A DNA stretch of 26,892 nt from DAIUFH01 sp036844705 (GTDB taxonomy: Bacteria > Bacillota > Clostridia > Tissierellales > Tissierellaceae): the NCBI GenBank assembly GCA_036844705.1, contig DAIUFH010000025.1:1-26892 (forward strand), written 5' to 3'. Positions 7,863-16,602 of the stretch are shown piece by piece (within the stretch, counting starts at the first letter, position 1; each line of letters begins with the position of its first letter). The notes under the pieces were generated by a model. The model made no database searches. It was not told the origin of the DNA and saw only the letters and a program-made list of their open reading frames with translations. The position numbers were made by a program, and so were the translations under genes.

Positions 7863-9887
7863 ATGTGGAGTAATAAAAAAATAGGTGAGGCTATGGAGAT
7901 AAAGCTAGATAATTATCTTCCGGAATATCCCGAGTTCGATAAGCTGATCAGAAGAGCACCAAAAAGAGAATTTACTTTAACAAAAAGAGAAACTGAAATT
8001 GCTTTAAAGAATGCATTAAGATATGTACCGGAAGAGCTGCATGAAAAACTTGCACCTGAATTTCTAGAAGAGCTATTAACAAGAGGTAGAATCTATGGAT
8101 ATAGATTTAGACCAAAAGGACCTATATATGGAAAACCAATAGATGAATATAAGGGTAAATGTATTGAAGGTAAGGCGTTCCAAGTAATGATAGACAACAA
8201 TCTATCCTTTGATGTAGCATTATACCCATATGAATTGGTAACATATGGTGAAACAGGACAGGTATTTCAAAACTGGATGCAGTATAGATTAACAAAGAAA
8301 TATCTTGAAGAATTAACAGATGAACAGACTCTTGTTATGGAATCAGGTCATCCTTTAGGATTATTTAAATCAAGTAAACAAAGTCCTAGAGTAATAATTA
8401 CTAATGCTTTAATGGTTGGTATGTTTGATGATCAAAAACACTGGATTAAAGCACAGGCTATGGGAGTTGCCAACTATGGTCAAATGACAGCTGGCGGATG
8501 GATGTATATAGGACCTCAGGGAATAGTTCATGGAACATTTAATACTATTCTTAATGCTGGTAGAATGAAGCTTGGAGTAGCAGACAACGCGGACTTAAAG
8601 GGACATATGTTTGTAAGCTCTGGCCTTGGAGGTATGAGTGGTGCTCAGGGTAAGGCTGCTAAAATAGCTGGCGCTGTTGGAATTATAGCTGAAGTTGATA
8701 TATCTAGAATAAATACAAGGCTAGAACAGGGTTGGATTGACAATTATTATACTGATTTTGAAGAACTATTTGATGTAGCAAAGAAGGCTATGAAAGATGG
8801 AAAAGCAACTGCATTAGCTTACTATGGAAATATCGTAGATTTATTGGAATATGCAGTGAATGACGATATTCATATTGAGCTATTATCTGACCAAACTTCA
8901 TGTCATGCTGCATATGATGGTGGATATTGTCCACAAGGTTTGACTTATGATGAAAGAACAAAGATGTTATATGAGGATAAGGAGCAATTTATAAAGGAAG
9001 TAGATAAAAGTCTTAAACATCACTTTGAATTAATTAAGAAACTAGTTGACAAAGGCACATATTTCTTCGATTATGGCAATAGCTTTATGAAAGCAATATA
9101 TGATTCAGGTGTAACAGAAATATCTAGGAATGGAATAGATGATTCGGAAGGTTTTATATTCCCATCCTATGTTGAAGATATAATGGGGCCTATGCTATTT
9201 GACTATGGCTATGGACCTTTCAGATGGGTATGCTTAAGTGGTAAAGAGGAAGATTTACTAAAGACAGATAAAGCTGCTATGGATTGTATTGATCCTAATA
9301 GAAGAGGTCAAGATAGGGATAACTATAACTGGATAAGAGATGCTGAGAAGAATCAACTTGTAGTAGGAACTCAGGCAAGAATTCTTTATCAAGATGCTAA
9401 GGGTAGAACAGAAATTGCACTAAAGTTCAATGAAATGGTTAGAAACAAAGAGGTAGGACCTATAATGATGGGAAGAGACCATCATGATGTATCAGGTACA
9501 GATTCACCTTTCAGAGAAACGGCAAATATCAAGGATGGAAGTAATTTAATGGCTGATATGGCTACTCAATGTTTTGCAGGTAACGCAGCAAGAGGAATGA
9601 GTCTGGTAGCACTTCACAATGGTGGAGGAGTAGGTATAGGTAAGGCTATAAATGGCGGCTTTGGTATGGTTCTTGATGGGTCGGAAAGAGTAGACAATAT
9701 ATTAAAGACAGCAATGCCATGGGATGTTATGGGCGGAGTAGCAAGACGTGCTTGGGCAAGAAATGATAATTCAATAGATACTGCAATTGAATATAACGAG
9801 AAATTTAAAACAACTGATCATATAACTATACCTTATGTAGCAAATGATAAATTAGTAAAGGAATTAGTAGAAAAGATGTATCATTAA
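7863..9887 (+). CDS. hutU: Urocanate hydratase, long (eukaryote-like) type
   Basis: A 674-residue NAD-dependent enzyme that hydrates urocanate to 4-imidazolone-5-propionate. The catalytic-cysteine segment GPFRWVCLSG (Cys457) replaces the FQGLPARICWLG of the short bacterial type. With RDHHDVSGTDSPFRETANI and LHNGGGVGIGKAINGGFG, it places the protein in the long form known from animals and some anaerobes (about 670 residues against about 555). The nucleotide-binding segment SGLGGMSGAQGKAAKIAGAV lies at about residues 250-270. The start at 7863 follows AGAGGAGGT; the reading frame continues upstream to 7779 inside hutI, but that part is not translated. Thiourocanate hydratase is a close relative and cannot be formally excluded, but pairing with hutI favours urocanate. 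Confidence 0.95.
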   Translation: MWSNKKIGEAMEIKLDNYLPEYPEFDKLIRRAPKREFTLTKRETEIALKNALRYVPEELHEKLAPEFLEELLTRGRIYGYRFRPKGPIYGKPIDEYKGKCIEGKAFQVMIDNNLSFDVALYPYELVTYGETGQVFQNWMQYRLTKKYLEELTDEQTLVMESGHPLGLFKSSKQSPRVIITNALMVGMFDDQKHWIKAQAMGVANYGQMTAGGWMYIGPQGIVHGTFNTILNAGRMKLGVADNADLKGHMFVSSGLGGMSGAQGKAAKIAGAVGIIAEVDISRINTRLEQGWIDNYYTDFEELFDVAKKAMKDGKATALAYYGNIVDLLEYAVNDDIHIELLSDQTSCHAAYDGGYCPQGLTYDERTKMLYEDKEQFIKEVDKSLKHHFELIKKLVDKGTYFFDYGNSFMKAIYDSGVTEISRNGIDDSEGFIFPSYVEDIMGPMLFDYGYGPFRWVCLSGKEEDLLKTDKAAMDCIDPNRRGQDRDNYNWIRDAEKNQLVVGTQARILYQDAKGRTEIALKFNEMVRNKEVGPIMMGRDHHDVSGTDSPFRETANIKDGSNLMADMATQCFAGNAARGMSLVALHNGGGVGIGKAINGGFGMVLDGSERVDNILKTAMPWDVMGGVARRAWARNDNSIDTAIEYNEKFKTTDHITIPYVANDKLVKELVEKMYH

Positions 9888-9895
9888 GCTTGATT

Positions 9896-9932
9896 AAGTG
9901 GATAGCATATCACATGTTGCAATCCACTTTTT
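9896..9932 (+). terminator. Terminator after hutU
   Basis: AAGTGGAT at 9896-9903 pairs with ATCCACTT at 9922-9929, with partial inner pairing, and runs into TTTTTC. It separates hutIU from the following regulator gene. Confidence 0.8.
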
Positions 9933-9970
9933 CTTGTAATATCTGTAATTTAGTATTCAAATATAAATAA

Positions 9971-9979
9971 TGTTATAAT
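9971..9979 (+). promoter_or_regulatory. Extended -10 promoter of the large regulator gene
   Basis: TGTTATAAT at 9971-9979 has the TGn extension and a perfect TATAAT. It lies about 40 bases upstream of the start at 10020. The -35 is poor. Confidence 0.6.
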
Positions 9980-10019
9980 AGCTAAGTACTCGTTTATACT
10001 CTCAATGGAGGTAAAAAGT

Positions 10020-12917
10020 ATGGATACATTGAAAATTAAATATCTTGGAATACCGTCTGTTACTATGAACAATATACAAATAGAATTTCCTTTTTCTAAA
10101 GCTGAAAGCATATTTTATATTTTGACCTATGAAAAGGTAATTTCTAGAGAGGTATTATGTTCGCTATTGTGGGGAGATATGGACGAACAATTAGCTAAAA
10201 AAAATTTGAGAAATGCAATATATATAATTAGGAAAAACACCTTTGATGATATTATCATATCTCCAAAGAGATTCATACTAAAGTTAAATGAAAATTATAA
10301 TATAATATCAGATGTCGAGAAAATTAATAATTTTAATCCATGCAATGTGGATAATATAGATGAAATAGAATGGATTTTAAATACATATAACAATTCCTTT
10401 CTTGAGGATCTTAAATTAAAATCACCTTTAGAATTTGCAAACTGGATTGAAAATAGAAGTATAAATATAAATGAAGTATATATGAAAAAAATAAAAGTCT
10501 TATGTGATAATTTAATGAATAAAGAATATTATAGGCTAGCAGAAATGTGTTGTAGGAAATTGATTGAATTAGAGGAATATGATGAACTAGGTTATGCTAA
10601 TTTAATGAAAATCTACTACCATCAAAATAAATTTGAAGATGCTATAAATACTTATAATGAATTAGTTGATAAACTATATAAGGACCTTTCAGTAAAACCT
10701 TCAAAGGATACTGAAAAGATATATGAAGAAATAATTAATAATATAAAAATCAAATCTAAAAAGAGATTATTCTTTTTTTATGGGCGAGAGAATGAGAAAA
10801 AAATAATATATGATAATATATACTATTTTATCGGAAATAAATCATTTAAATCCTTGCTAATATCTGGAGAGGATGGTATTGGTAAAACAGTATTGCTAAA
10901 TGAAATTCGTAATGATTTAGAAACAAACATCTTAAAAATAGATATAAATTGTTACGAATATGAACATAATTTTATTTTTAAATTTTGGGACAAGGCATTT
11001 CAGCAAATCTCTAATATATTAAGTAATAATAGTTTAAATATATCTATACCTCGGAACCTAATAGATAGTATTAGTAAAATTTTCCCGACACTTCATATTA
11101 AATTCAGTGACGATTTAGAAGATTATTTCAATACGTCAAAATATAATATAACTGAACATGCCATTTTTGACTTGTTCAATATTCTCACACAAAAATTGAA
11201 GGTTATTTTTATTATAGATGATTTACATTTTATCGATAAAGGGAGTTTAGAATTACTTTATAAAATTATTTTGGCAAATAAATATAAGATTATGTTAATT
11301 GCATCTATTAGAGATGAAGAGAAATATTTAAATCATAAACTTTTTAATTCTTTAAAATGTAATAATGCAATTGATAAAATACATTTGAATAGATTTAATG
11401 AATTAGAAACAAAAAAACTAGTTAAAACGATTATGCCTCAGATAGGGCATGAAATAGATAGAATTTATTCTGAAAGTGAGGGCAATCCATTATTTATAAC
11501 TGAGATAATTAATAGTATTAAAAATGGAAATAAAGAATATTACATGACAAAAAGGATTGAAAGTTTGATAGAAGGAAGACTAATAGATATATCTATTCAA
11601 GCCAAAAAAGTACTAAGTATATGTTCTCTATTTCATGGGATTTTTGATATTGAAATGTTAGTTCAAATAACAGATATTAATGGATTAGAATTAATAGATA
11701 TAATTGAAGAGCTTTTAGATAAGGGCATTTTAAAGGAAGAAGTCGTTAGGAATGAAAGTGTAGGTCTTGGATTTAGTCATCGAAAGATTAGAGAATATGT
11801 GTATAACAATATAAGTAATTCAAAACGTATGATTTTACATGAAAAAGTTGGAGAATATTATGAAAGACAATTAAATAAGTATAATACTAGATCGCTTTAT
11901 TCAGAAATCATCTATCACTTTAAATTATCAAATAATAAAATAAAACTCTTTAGATATAAAATTAAATGGCTTGAGATTATTTTAAATGCAAGGCATGAGA
12001 TTTTTCCTGTAGAGGAAGTAAAGGAAGCAGTAAATCTTTTCCAAAATTATATAGACGAAGCTTCACTAGAAAAAGAATTTAGTGAAATAAAGAGATTATA
12101 TGAAGAGTTAATATGTTGTCATAATGACAATTTAGTTGAAGAAGAGATTATTTATTTATATTTATATGGTAGGTATAATAAAGATAAGGGTAACCATGAA
12201 GAAGGGTTATCATGTTTGAATAAAATGATAAGTCTCTCGGAAAAGAACCAATTTTTTGGACATGCCTTAAATGGTTATTTACAAATTATACACTATTATG
12301 TAAATATTAATGATTTAGGGCTAATGTGCAAGGCTATCAATAAGGCTGAAAATATCGCTAAATTTATGAAAGATGAATGTAAGAAAGCTATAGTATTAAG
12401 ATTTAAAGGTTATAGCAATATATTGGCATCTAAGTATAAGGAAGGAGCTTATTATCTTAGAAAAGCAATTAAAATTTTTGACTCATCAATCAATCGAGAA
12501 AAGTATATTCTAAATATAGTAGCATCACTATTTTACTTAGGCGAAGGTTATAGACTTCAAGGAGTTTATCAAGAAGCATTAAGCTATTATAACGAGGCTA
12601 TCAATTTATGTGATGAAAATGAAGAATTTCCAGCTGCTGCTTTGATATTTTCAAAGATAGGCTATGTAAAATACAAGCAGGAGAATATTGATGAGGCTCA
12701 ATTTTACTTTCTAAAATCTTTAAAAGCATATGAAAAAAGCATTTTTGTTTGGGGAAGGACTGAAGTATACTATTTTTTATATAGGATTTATGAGCAAAAG
12801 AATAACAAAGCAAAGGCTAGCATTTATCTAGAGCAAGCTTTGAAATTTATCAATAAGGATTCAAATGCGGAAATAAAGGGCTATTTGGACAATGTATTAG
12901 ATGCGAGGGAGCAATAA
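10020..12917 (+). CDS. SARP/BTAD-type regulator with STAND ATPase and TPR repeats
   Basis: A 965-residue cytoplasmic regulator. Domains in order: a winged helix (about residues 1-95, with SKAESIFYILTYEKVISREV and AKKNLRNAIYIIRK); a bacterial transcriptional activation domain made of helical repeats (about 140-240, ending DLSVKPSKDTEKIYEEI); a signal-transduction ATPase with Walker A GEDGIGKT at 283-290 and Walker B IIDDLH around 398-403; and a long helical tail with TPR-like units such as AYYLRKAIKIFD and AQFYFLKSLKAYEKS. I chose the ATG at 10020 since GGAGGT lies at 10007-10012; the in-frame ATG at 10005 overlaps that site. Such proteins are usually activators that sense small molecules. Its place just before the molybdenum hydroxylase operon, with a terminator between, suggests it controls that operon. 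It is notably AT-rich and Asn/Ile/Lys-rich. Confidence 0.88.
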   Translation: MDTLKIKYLGIPSVTMNNIQIEFPFSKAESIFYILTYEKVISREVLCSLLWGDMDEQLAKKNLRNAIYIIRKNTFDDIIISPKRFILKLNENYNIISDVEKINNFNPCNVDNIDEIEWILNTYNNSFLEDLKLKSPLEFANWIENRSININEVYMKKIKVLCDNLMNKEYYRLAEMCCRKLIELEEYDELGYANLMKIYYHQNKFEDAINTYNELVDKLYKDLSVKPSKDTEKIYEEIINNIKIKSKKRLFFFYGRENEKKIIYDNIYYFIGNKSFKSLLISGEDGIGKTVLLNEIRNDLETNILKIDINCYEYEHNFIFKFWDKAFQQISNILSNNSLNISIPRNLIDSISKIFPTLHIKFSDDLEDYFNTSKYNITEHAIFDLFNILTQKLKVIFIIDDLHFIDKGSLELLYKIILANKYKIMLIASIRDEEKYLNHKLFNSLKCNNAIDKIHLNRFNELETKKLVKTIMPQIGHEIDRIYSESEGNPLFITEIINSIKNGNKEYYMTKRIESLIEGRLIDISIQAKKVLSICSLFHGIFDIEMLVQITDINGLELIDIIEELLDKGILKEEVVRNESVGLGFSHRKIREYVYNNISNSKRMILHEKVGEYYERQLNKYNTRSLYSEIIYHFKLSNNKIKLFRYKIKWLEIILNARHEIFPVEEVKEAVNLFQNYIDEASLEKEFSEIKRLYEELICCHNDNLVEEEIIYLYLYGRYNKDKGNHEEGLSCLNKMISLSEKNQFFGHALNGYLQIIHYYVNINDLGLMCKAINKAENIAKFMKDECKKAIVLRFKGYSNILASKYKEGAYYLRKAIKIFDSSINREKYILNIVASLFYLGEGYRLQGVYQEALSYYNEAINLCDENEEFPAAALIFSKIGYVKYKQENIDEAQFYFLKSLKAYEKSIFVWGRTEVYYFLYRIYEQKNNKAKASIYLEQALKFINKDSNAEIKGYLDNVLDAREQ

Positions 12918-12928
12918 GAGTTAAAAGC

Positions 12929-12961
12929 CAAATAACTAATTTAGTTATTTGACTTTTTTTT
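12929..12961 (+). terminator. Terminator after the large regulator gene
   Basis: CAAATAACTA at 12929-12938 pairs with TAGTTATTTG at 12942-12951 around a three-base loop, followed by eight T residues from 12954. Confidence 0.85.
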
Positions 12962-13022
12962 GACTATTTTGAAATATAATATATTTTAATGATATGTAAG
13001 CTAATTTAGAATACGTTTACAT
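12960..13022 (+). promoter_or_regulatory. Putative promoter and dyad before the molybdenum hydroxylase operon
   Basis: TTGACT at 12960-12965 with TATTTT at 12982-12987 (16-base spacer) is a modest promoter; TATAAT also occurs at 12975-12980. Downstream, ATGTAA at 12994-12999 mirrors TTACAT at 13017-13022 across 17 bases, a possible operator for the regulator encoded upstream. Both calls are tentative. Confidence 0.4.
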
Positions 13023-13034
13023 GGGAGGTCAAGT

Positions 13035-13508
13035 ATGTACATCGAAGTAGTTGTTAATGGAGAAAAAGTAAAAATGAATATAGATCCTACTAAGAGATTA
13101 TTAGATTTTCTAAGAGATGATTTAAATTTAACAGGAGCTAAAGAAGGATGTTCAGAAGGGGAATGTGGTGCTTGCACCGTTATATTAAATAAAAAAGCTG
13201 TAGTTTCATGCTCAATATTAGCTGGACAGGTTAATGGTGATGAAATTATTACTATAGAAGGATTAGAAAAAAATGGTGAACTGGATACTATTCAGAAAGC
13301 ATTTATAGAAAAAGGTGCTATACAGTGTGGCTTTTGCTCTCCAGGGATGATACTATCCTGTAAAGCCCTATTAATGAGGAATCCTCATCCTACGGATGAT
13401 GAAATAAAAAGAGCAATTGAAGGGAATCTTTGCAGATGCACAGGATACAACAAGATAGTTGAAGCAGTACATAGTGCAGTAAATAGGGGGTCTAGCTATG
13501 GAGAATAA
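13035..13508 (+). CDS. Molybdenum hydroxylase, [2Fe-2S] subunit
   Basis: A 157-residue iron-sulfur subunit of a xanthine dehydrogenase-family enzyme. The N-terminal plant-ferredoxin-type cluster is held by Cys39, Cys44, Cys47 and Cys59 (GCSEGECGACTVILNKK). The C-terminal helical cluster is held by Cys98, Cys101, Cys133 and Cys135 (QCGFCSPGM and NLCRCTGY). It passes electrons from the Mo centre to FAD. The protein is normal in length and has all eight ligands. It overlaps the FAD-subunit gene by 11 bases. The order Fe-S, FAD, Mo differs from the commoner FAD-first or Mo-first arrangements but is well known. It has a GGGAGGT ribosome site. Confidence 0.96.
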   Translation: MYIEVVVNGEKVKMNIDPTKRLLDFLRDDLNLTGAKEGCSEGECGACTVILNKKAVVSCSILAGQVNGDEIITIEGLEKNGELDTIQKAFIEKGAIQCGFCSPGMILSCKALLMRNPHPTDDEIKRAIEGNLCRCTGYNKIVEAVHSAVNRGSSYGE

Positions 13509-14343
13509 CTATATTTCACCTAAAAGTTTAGAAGAACTATATAAGGCATTGAAGAAAAAGGATGATAAGACTTATATACTTGCAGGTGGTACTGATTTGT
13601 GTATTAAGTTTGTAAAAAATCAAATTTTTGACAATAAGGTTATTGACATAAGTAAGGTTGAAGAGTTAAGGAATATTGAAGAAACAAAAGACACAATAAA
13701 TATTGGTGCTTGCGTTACAATGACTGAATTAGAAAATAGTATGGTAATTAAAAAAAATGTGTCAGCCCTAATGAGAGCAGCTTATAGCTTGGGCTCAACT
13801 CAAATTAGAAACAGAGCAACAATAGGTGGTAATTTAGCAAATGCAGCTCAATGTGGAGATACTATTCCGGTTCTTTTTGCTTATGATGCAGATATTAAAA
13901 TTTTAAATTCTAATAATGAAATTAGAGTTGAGAAGGTAAGGAATCTAATCACCGGTATTGGCAAAACAACATTAAACCCAGATGAGGTTATAACAAATAT
14001 TATTTTAAAGAAGTCAAATCACATTTCTTCCTTCGCTAAGGTTGGTTCCAGAAAAACTGTTATCATATCTAAAATTAATTGTTGCGGTAAATTTTATCTA
14101 GATGAAGATAACATTGTAAAAGAAGCGAATATATATTTGGGAGCCGTTGGAACCAAGCCTATTCAAGCAGATATCATAGAAGAAAAGTTAGTTGGGAAGA
14201 AAATAGAAAGCATTAGTATCAATTTAGATTCAGCAGTAGAACAACAAATTGAAAATGCAATACCTAATAGAAGTTCCAAACATTACAAAAAATATGCTGC
14301 TATTGGTCTAGTAGAAGATATGCTTCTAGGTCTTGGGAGGTAA
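13498..14343 (+). CDS. Molybdenum hydroxylase, FAD-binding subunit
   Basis: A 281-residue subunit of the CO dehydrogenase/xanthine dehydrogenase flavoprotein family. The FAD-binding motifs are LAGGTD at residues 28-33 and TIGGNLANAAQCGDTIP at about 108-124; a C-terminal CODH_FAD_C-like domain follows from about residue 175. It takes electrons from the two Fe-S clusters and passes them to NAD or another acceptor. The start at 13498 has AGGGGG seven bases upstream and lies inside the preceding gene; the next gene begins two bases after its stop, so the three subunits are translationally linked. The natural electron acceptor cannot be read from the sequence. Confidence 0.95.
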   Translation: MENNYISPKSLEELYKALKKKDDKTYILAGGTDLCIKFVKNQIFDNKVIDISKVEELRNIEETKDTINIGACVTMTELENSMVIKKNVSALMRAAYSLGSTQIRNRATIGGNLANAAQCGDTIPVLFAYDADIKILNSNNEIRVEKVRNLITGIGKTTLNPDEVITNIILKKSNHISSFAKVGSRKTVIISKINCCGKFYLDEDNIVKEANIYLGAVGTKPIQADIIEEKLVGKKIESISINLDSAVEQQIENAIPNRSSKHYKKYAAIGLVEDMLLGLGR

Positions 14344-14345
14344 GT

Positions 14346-16583
14346 ATGACAAATTTAAATTATGTAGGAAAGAGTTTGATTAGAGAGGATTCATTTGATA
14401 AGGCTACTGGAAAGACTTTGTATGTTGGGGATTTAAAAAGACCAAATATGCTCTATGCAAAGCTAGTCCTAAGTAAAAAAGCACATGCTGAAGTTGAAAT
14501 AGATAAAAGCGAATCAATGACTGTAGAGGGAGTAGAAGCAATTTTTACCCATGAAGATGTACCAAACGTACTTTATAACTCCTTTGAATGGCATTCATCC
14601 ATAGTAGCACCAAGAGATGAACTGTTGTTAAATAGCAAGGCTAGGTTTGTTGGGGATAGAATAGCACTTGTTGTGGGAAAAAGTAAATATTCTGTTGAAA
14701 AAGCAATATCAAAGCTAAGTATAGCATATAAGGATTTAGATCCTATCATAGGGCTGGATAAGGCTAAAGAAGATGATACAAATTTGGCTTTTGAAAAAGA
14801 TATCAATGCTGGTAACTATAAGGAAGCCTTTGAGAAGGCAGATCTAATAATAAAAGATACAGGAACAACACAAAAAATTCATCACGCTGCAATAGAGCCT
14901 CATATATGTCTATCTGAATTTGATATAAATGGAGATTTAGTAATCTATTCTCCATGCCAAGTTGCATCTCAAGTCCAAATGCATGTTGCGAATATATTGA
15001 ATATCCCATTAAGTAGGGTTAGAGTTATAAAAACTGCTATGGGTGGATCTTTTGGGGGCAAAAGTATACCAATACTTGAACCTATTTGTGCATTTGCAAC
15101 TACTAGATTAAATAGACCAGTAATGCTTTATATGAACAGAACTGATTCAATAATTGGAACTGTAACAAGAAATGCAACTAGAATTACTGTAGAAACAGCA
15201 GTTAATAAAGAGGGAAAGATTTTAGGTAGAAAAATTGAAGCTCATGTAGATGGTGGAGCATACAATACTAATGCTGCTGCAGTTACAATGGCCTTAGGTA
15301 AAAAACTGTTTAGATTATACGATATAAAGGACCAATTATATATTGGTAAGGCCTATTATACGAATACCATTCCTGGAGGAGCATGTAGGGGATATGGTTC
15401 TCCACAAGCCCATGCAATAACTGAAATAAATATTGACAATGTAGCTAAGGCTTTAAATATGGATCCTTGCGAGTTTAGGCTTCTAAATCTTGTTGATGAA
15501 GGAGCTAAGGATCCATCTGGTGGGACTGATTTAGGCAATGCTAAGGTGAAAGAATGTGTTAGATTGGGAGTGGAAGCTTTTAACTGGAAAGAAAGAAGAG
15601 CTAATATAAAATTGAAAAATACAAGCAGATATTCCTATGGGGTAGGAATGGCATGCGGTACTCATGGAAATGGTTATACTGGTATTTACCCAGATTACAC
15701 AAGTGTTGATTTTAGATTGTTTGCAGATGGAAGTGCTTTCGTTAAGATGAGTCTACATGATTTGGGATGTGGAACTATAACAATTATGCAACAAATTGCA
15801 GCAGAGGCACTGGATATTGAAATAGATAAGGTCAGGGTTACTGAAGCAGATACTCTTATGACACCAGCAGATTCTGCGGGTACACAAGCTAGCAGAGTAA
15901 CTTTTGTATGTGGTTCAGCTGTTAAGGAAGCAGGTGAAAAATTAAGAACTAAATTAGTGGATGCATTTTGTGAATTTATGAATGTAAAATCAGAAGACGT
16001 TGAAACCTCATGTGGGCGCATCTATGTAAAGGGTTCTAATGAAAAGTATCAATATAAAGAAATAATTAAAGAATATGAAAAGAAGTTTTCGGAAGGAATG
16101 AGTGAATTTGTCAAATACAAATCACCTGCAAATCCAGCCTCTTTTGCAGCTTGTTTTGCAGAAGTACAGGTTGATAAACGCACTGGGTTAGTGGATATCT
16201 TAGATTTTCTAGCTGTTCATGATATAGGAAAGTCAATCAATCCAATGCTTGTAGAAGGTCAAATACAAGGTGGTGCACAATTTGCATTAGGTATGGCACT
16301 AATGGAAGATATAGAAATTGAGAAAGATGGTAATGTTAAATCAACCAATTTTTCAAAATACCATATTATCAATTCTACTTCAATGCCGAATGTAAAAGTA
16401 TTGACAGTTGAAGCCAATGAACCATATGGTCCCTATGGAGCAAAAAGTGTTGGAGAAATGGCTACTGTAGCACCTGCGCCTGCTGTCATTAATGCAATCA
16501 ACTTTGCCTTGGATACAAATATTACAACATATCCTGCTTCACCGGAATTGATAGTTAGTGAAATAAGAAAGAAAAAAATTTAG
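14346..16583 (+). CDS. Molybdenum hydroxylase, Mo-cofactor catalytic subunit, substrate probably not xanthine
   Basis: A 745-residue catalytic subunit of the xanthine dehydrogenase family, which hydroxylates a C-H next to a ring nitrogen using water. Mo-cofactor motifs are GGSFGGKS at 233-240 and PGGACRGYGSPQA at 343-355 (Arg348 near the Mo). The catalytic base is Glu704 in GAKSVGEM. In xanthine-oxidising enzymes the first motif ends GGKE, and that Glu (bovine Glu802) holds the purine; here it is Ser240. The partner Arg (bovine Arg880) also seems absent around residue 317 (MALGKKLF). A substrate other than xanthine is therefore likely. The gene lies 19 bases before a MIO-less lyase gene, so an imidazole compound such as urocanate, thiourocanate or a hydantoin is attractive but unproven. 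No maturation gene (XdhC/CoxI type) is present. Confidence 0.93.
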   Translation: MTNLNYVGKSLIREDSFDKATGKTLYVGDLKRPNMLYAKLVLSKKAHAEVEIDKSESMTVEGVEAIFTHEDVPNVLYNSFEWHSSIVAPRDELLLNSKARFVGDRIALVVGKSKYSVEKAISKLSIAYKDLDPIIGLDKAKEDDTNLAFEKDINAGNYKEAFEKADLIIKDTGTTQKIHHAAIEPHICLSEFDINGDLVIYSPCQVASQVQMHVANILNIPLSRVRVIKTAMGGSFGGKSIPILEPICAFATTRLNRPVMLYMNRTDSIIGTVTRNATRITVETAVNKEGKILGRKIEAHVDGGAYNTNAAAVTMALGKKLFRLYDIKDQLYIGKAYYTNTIPGGACRGYGSPQAHAITEINIDNVAKALNMDPCEFRLLNLVDEGAKDPSGGTDLGNAKVKECVRLGVEAFNWKERRANIKLKNTSRYSYGVGMACGTHGNGYTGIYPDYTSVDFRLFADGSAFVKMSLHDLGCGTITIMQQIAAEALDIEIDKVRVTEADTLMTPADSAGTQASRVTFVCGSAVKEAGEKLRTKLVDAFCEFMNVKSEDVETSCGRIYVKGSNEKYQYKEIIKEYEKKFSEGMSEFVKYKSPANPASFAACFAEVQVDKRTGLVDILDFLAVHDIGKSINPMLVEGQIQGGAQFALGMALMEDIEIEKDGNVKSTNFSKYHIINSTSMPNVKVLTVEANEPYGPYGAKSVGEMATVAPAPAVINAINFALDTNITTYPASPELIVSEIRKKKI

Positions 16584-16602
16584 AATTAAGGAGGTTAATA
16601 CA

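Noticed and set aside
13035..16583. Calling the molybdenum hydroxylase a xanthine dehydrogenase of purine breakdown
   Set aside because: The Glu and Arg that bind purine appear to be missing and no purine gene is nearby.
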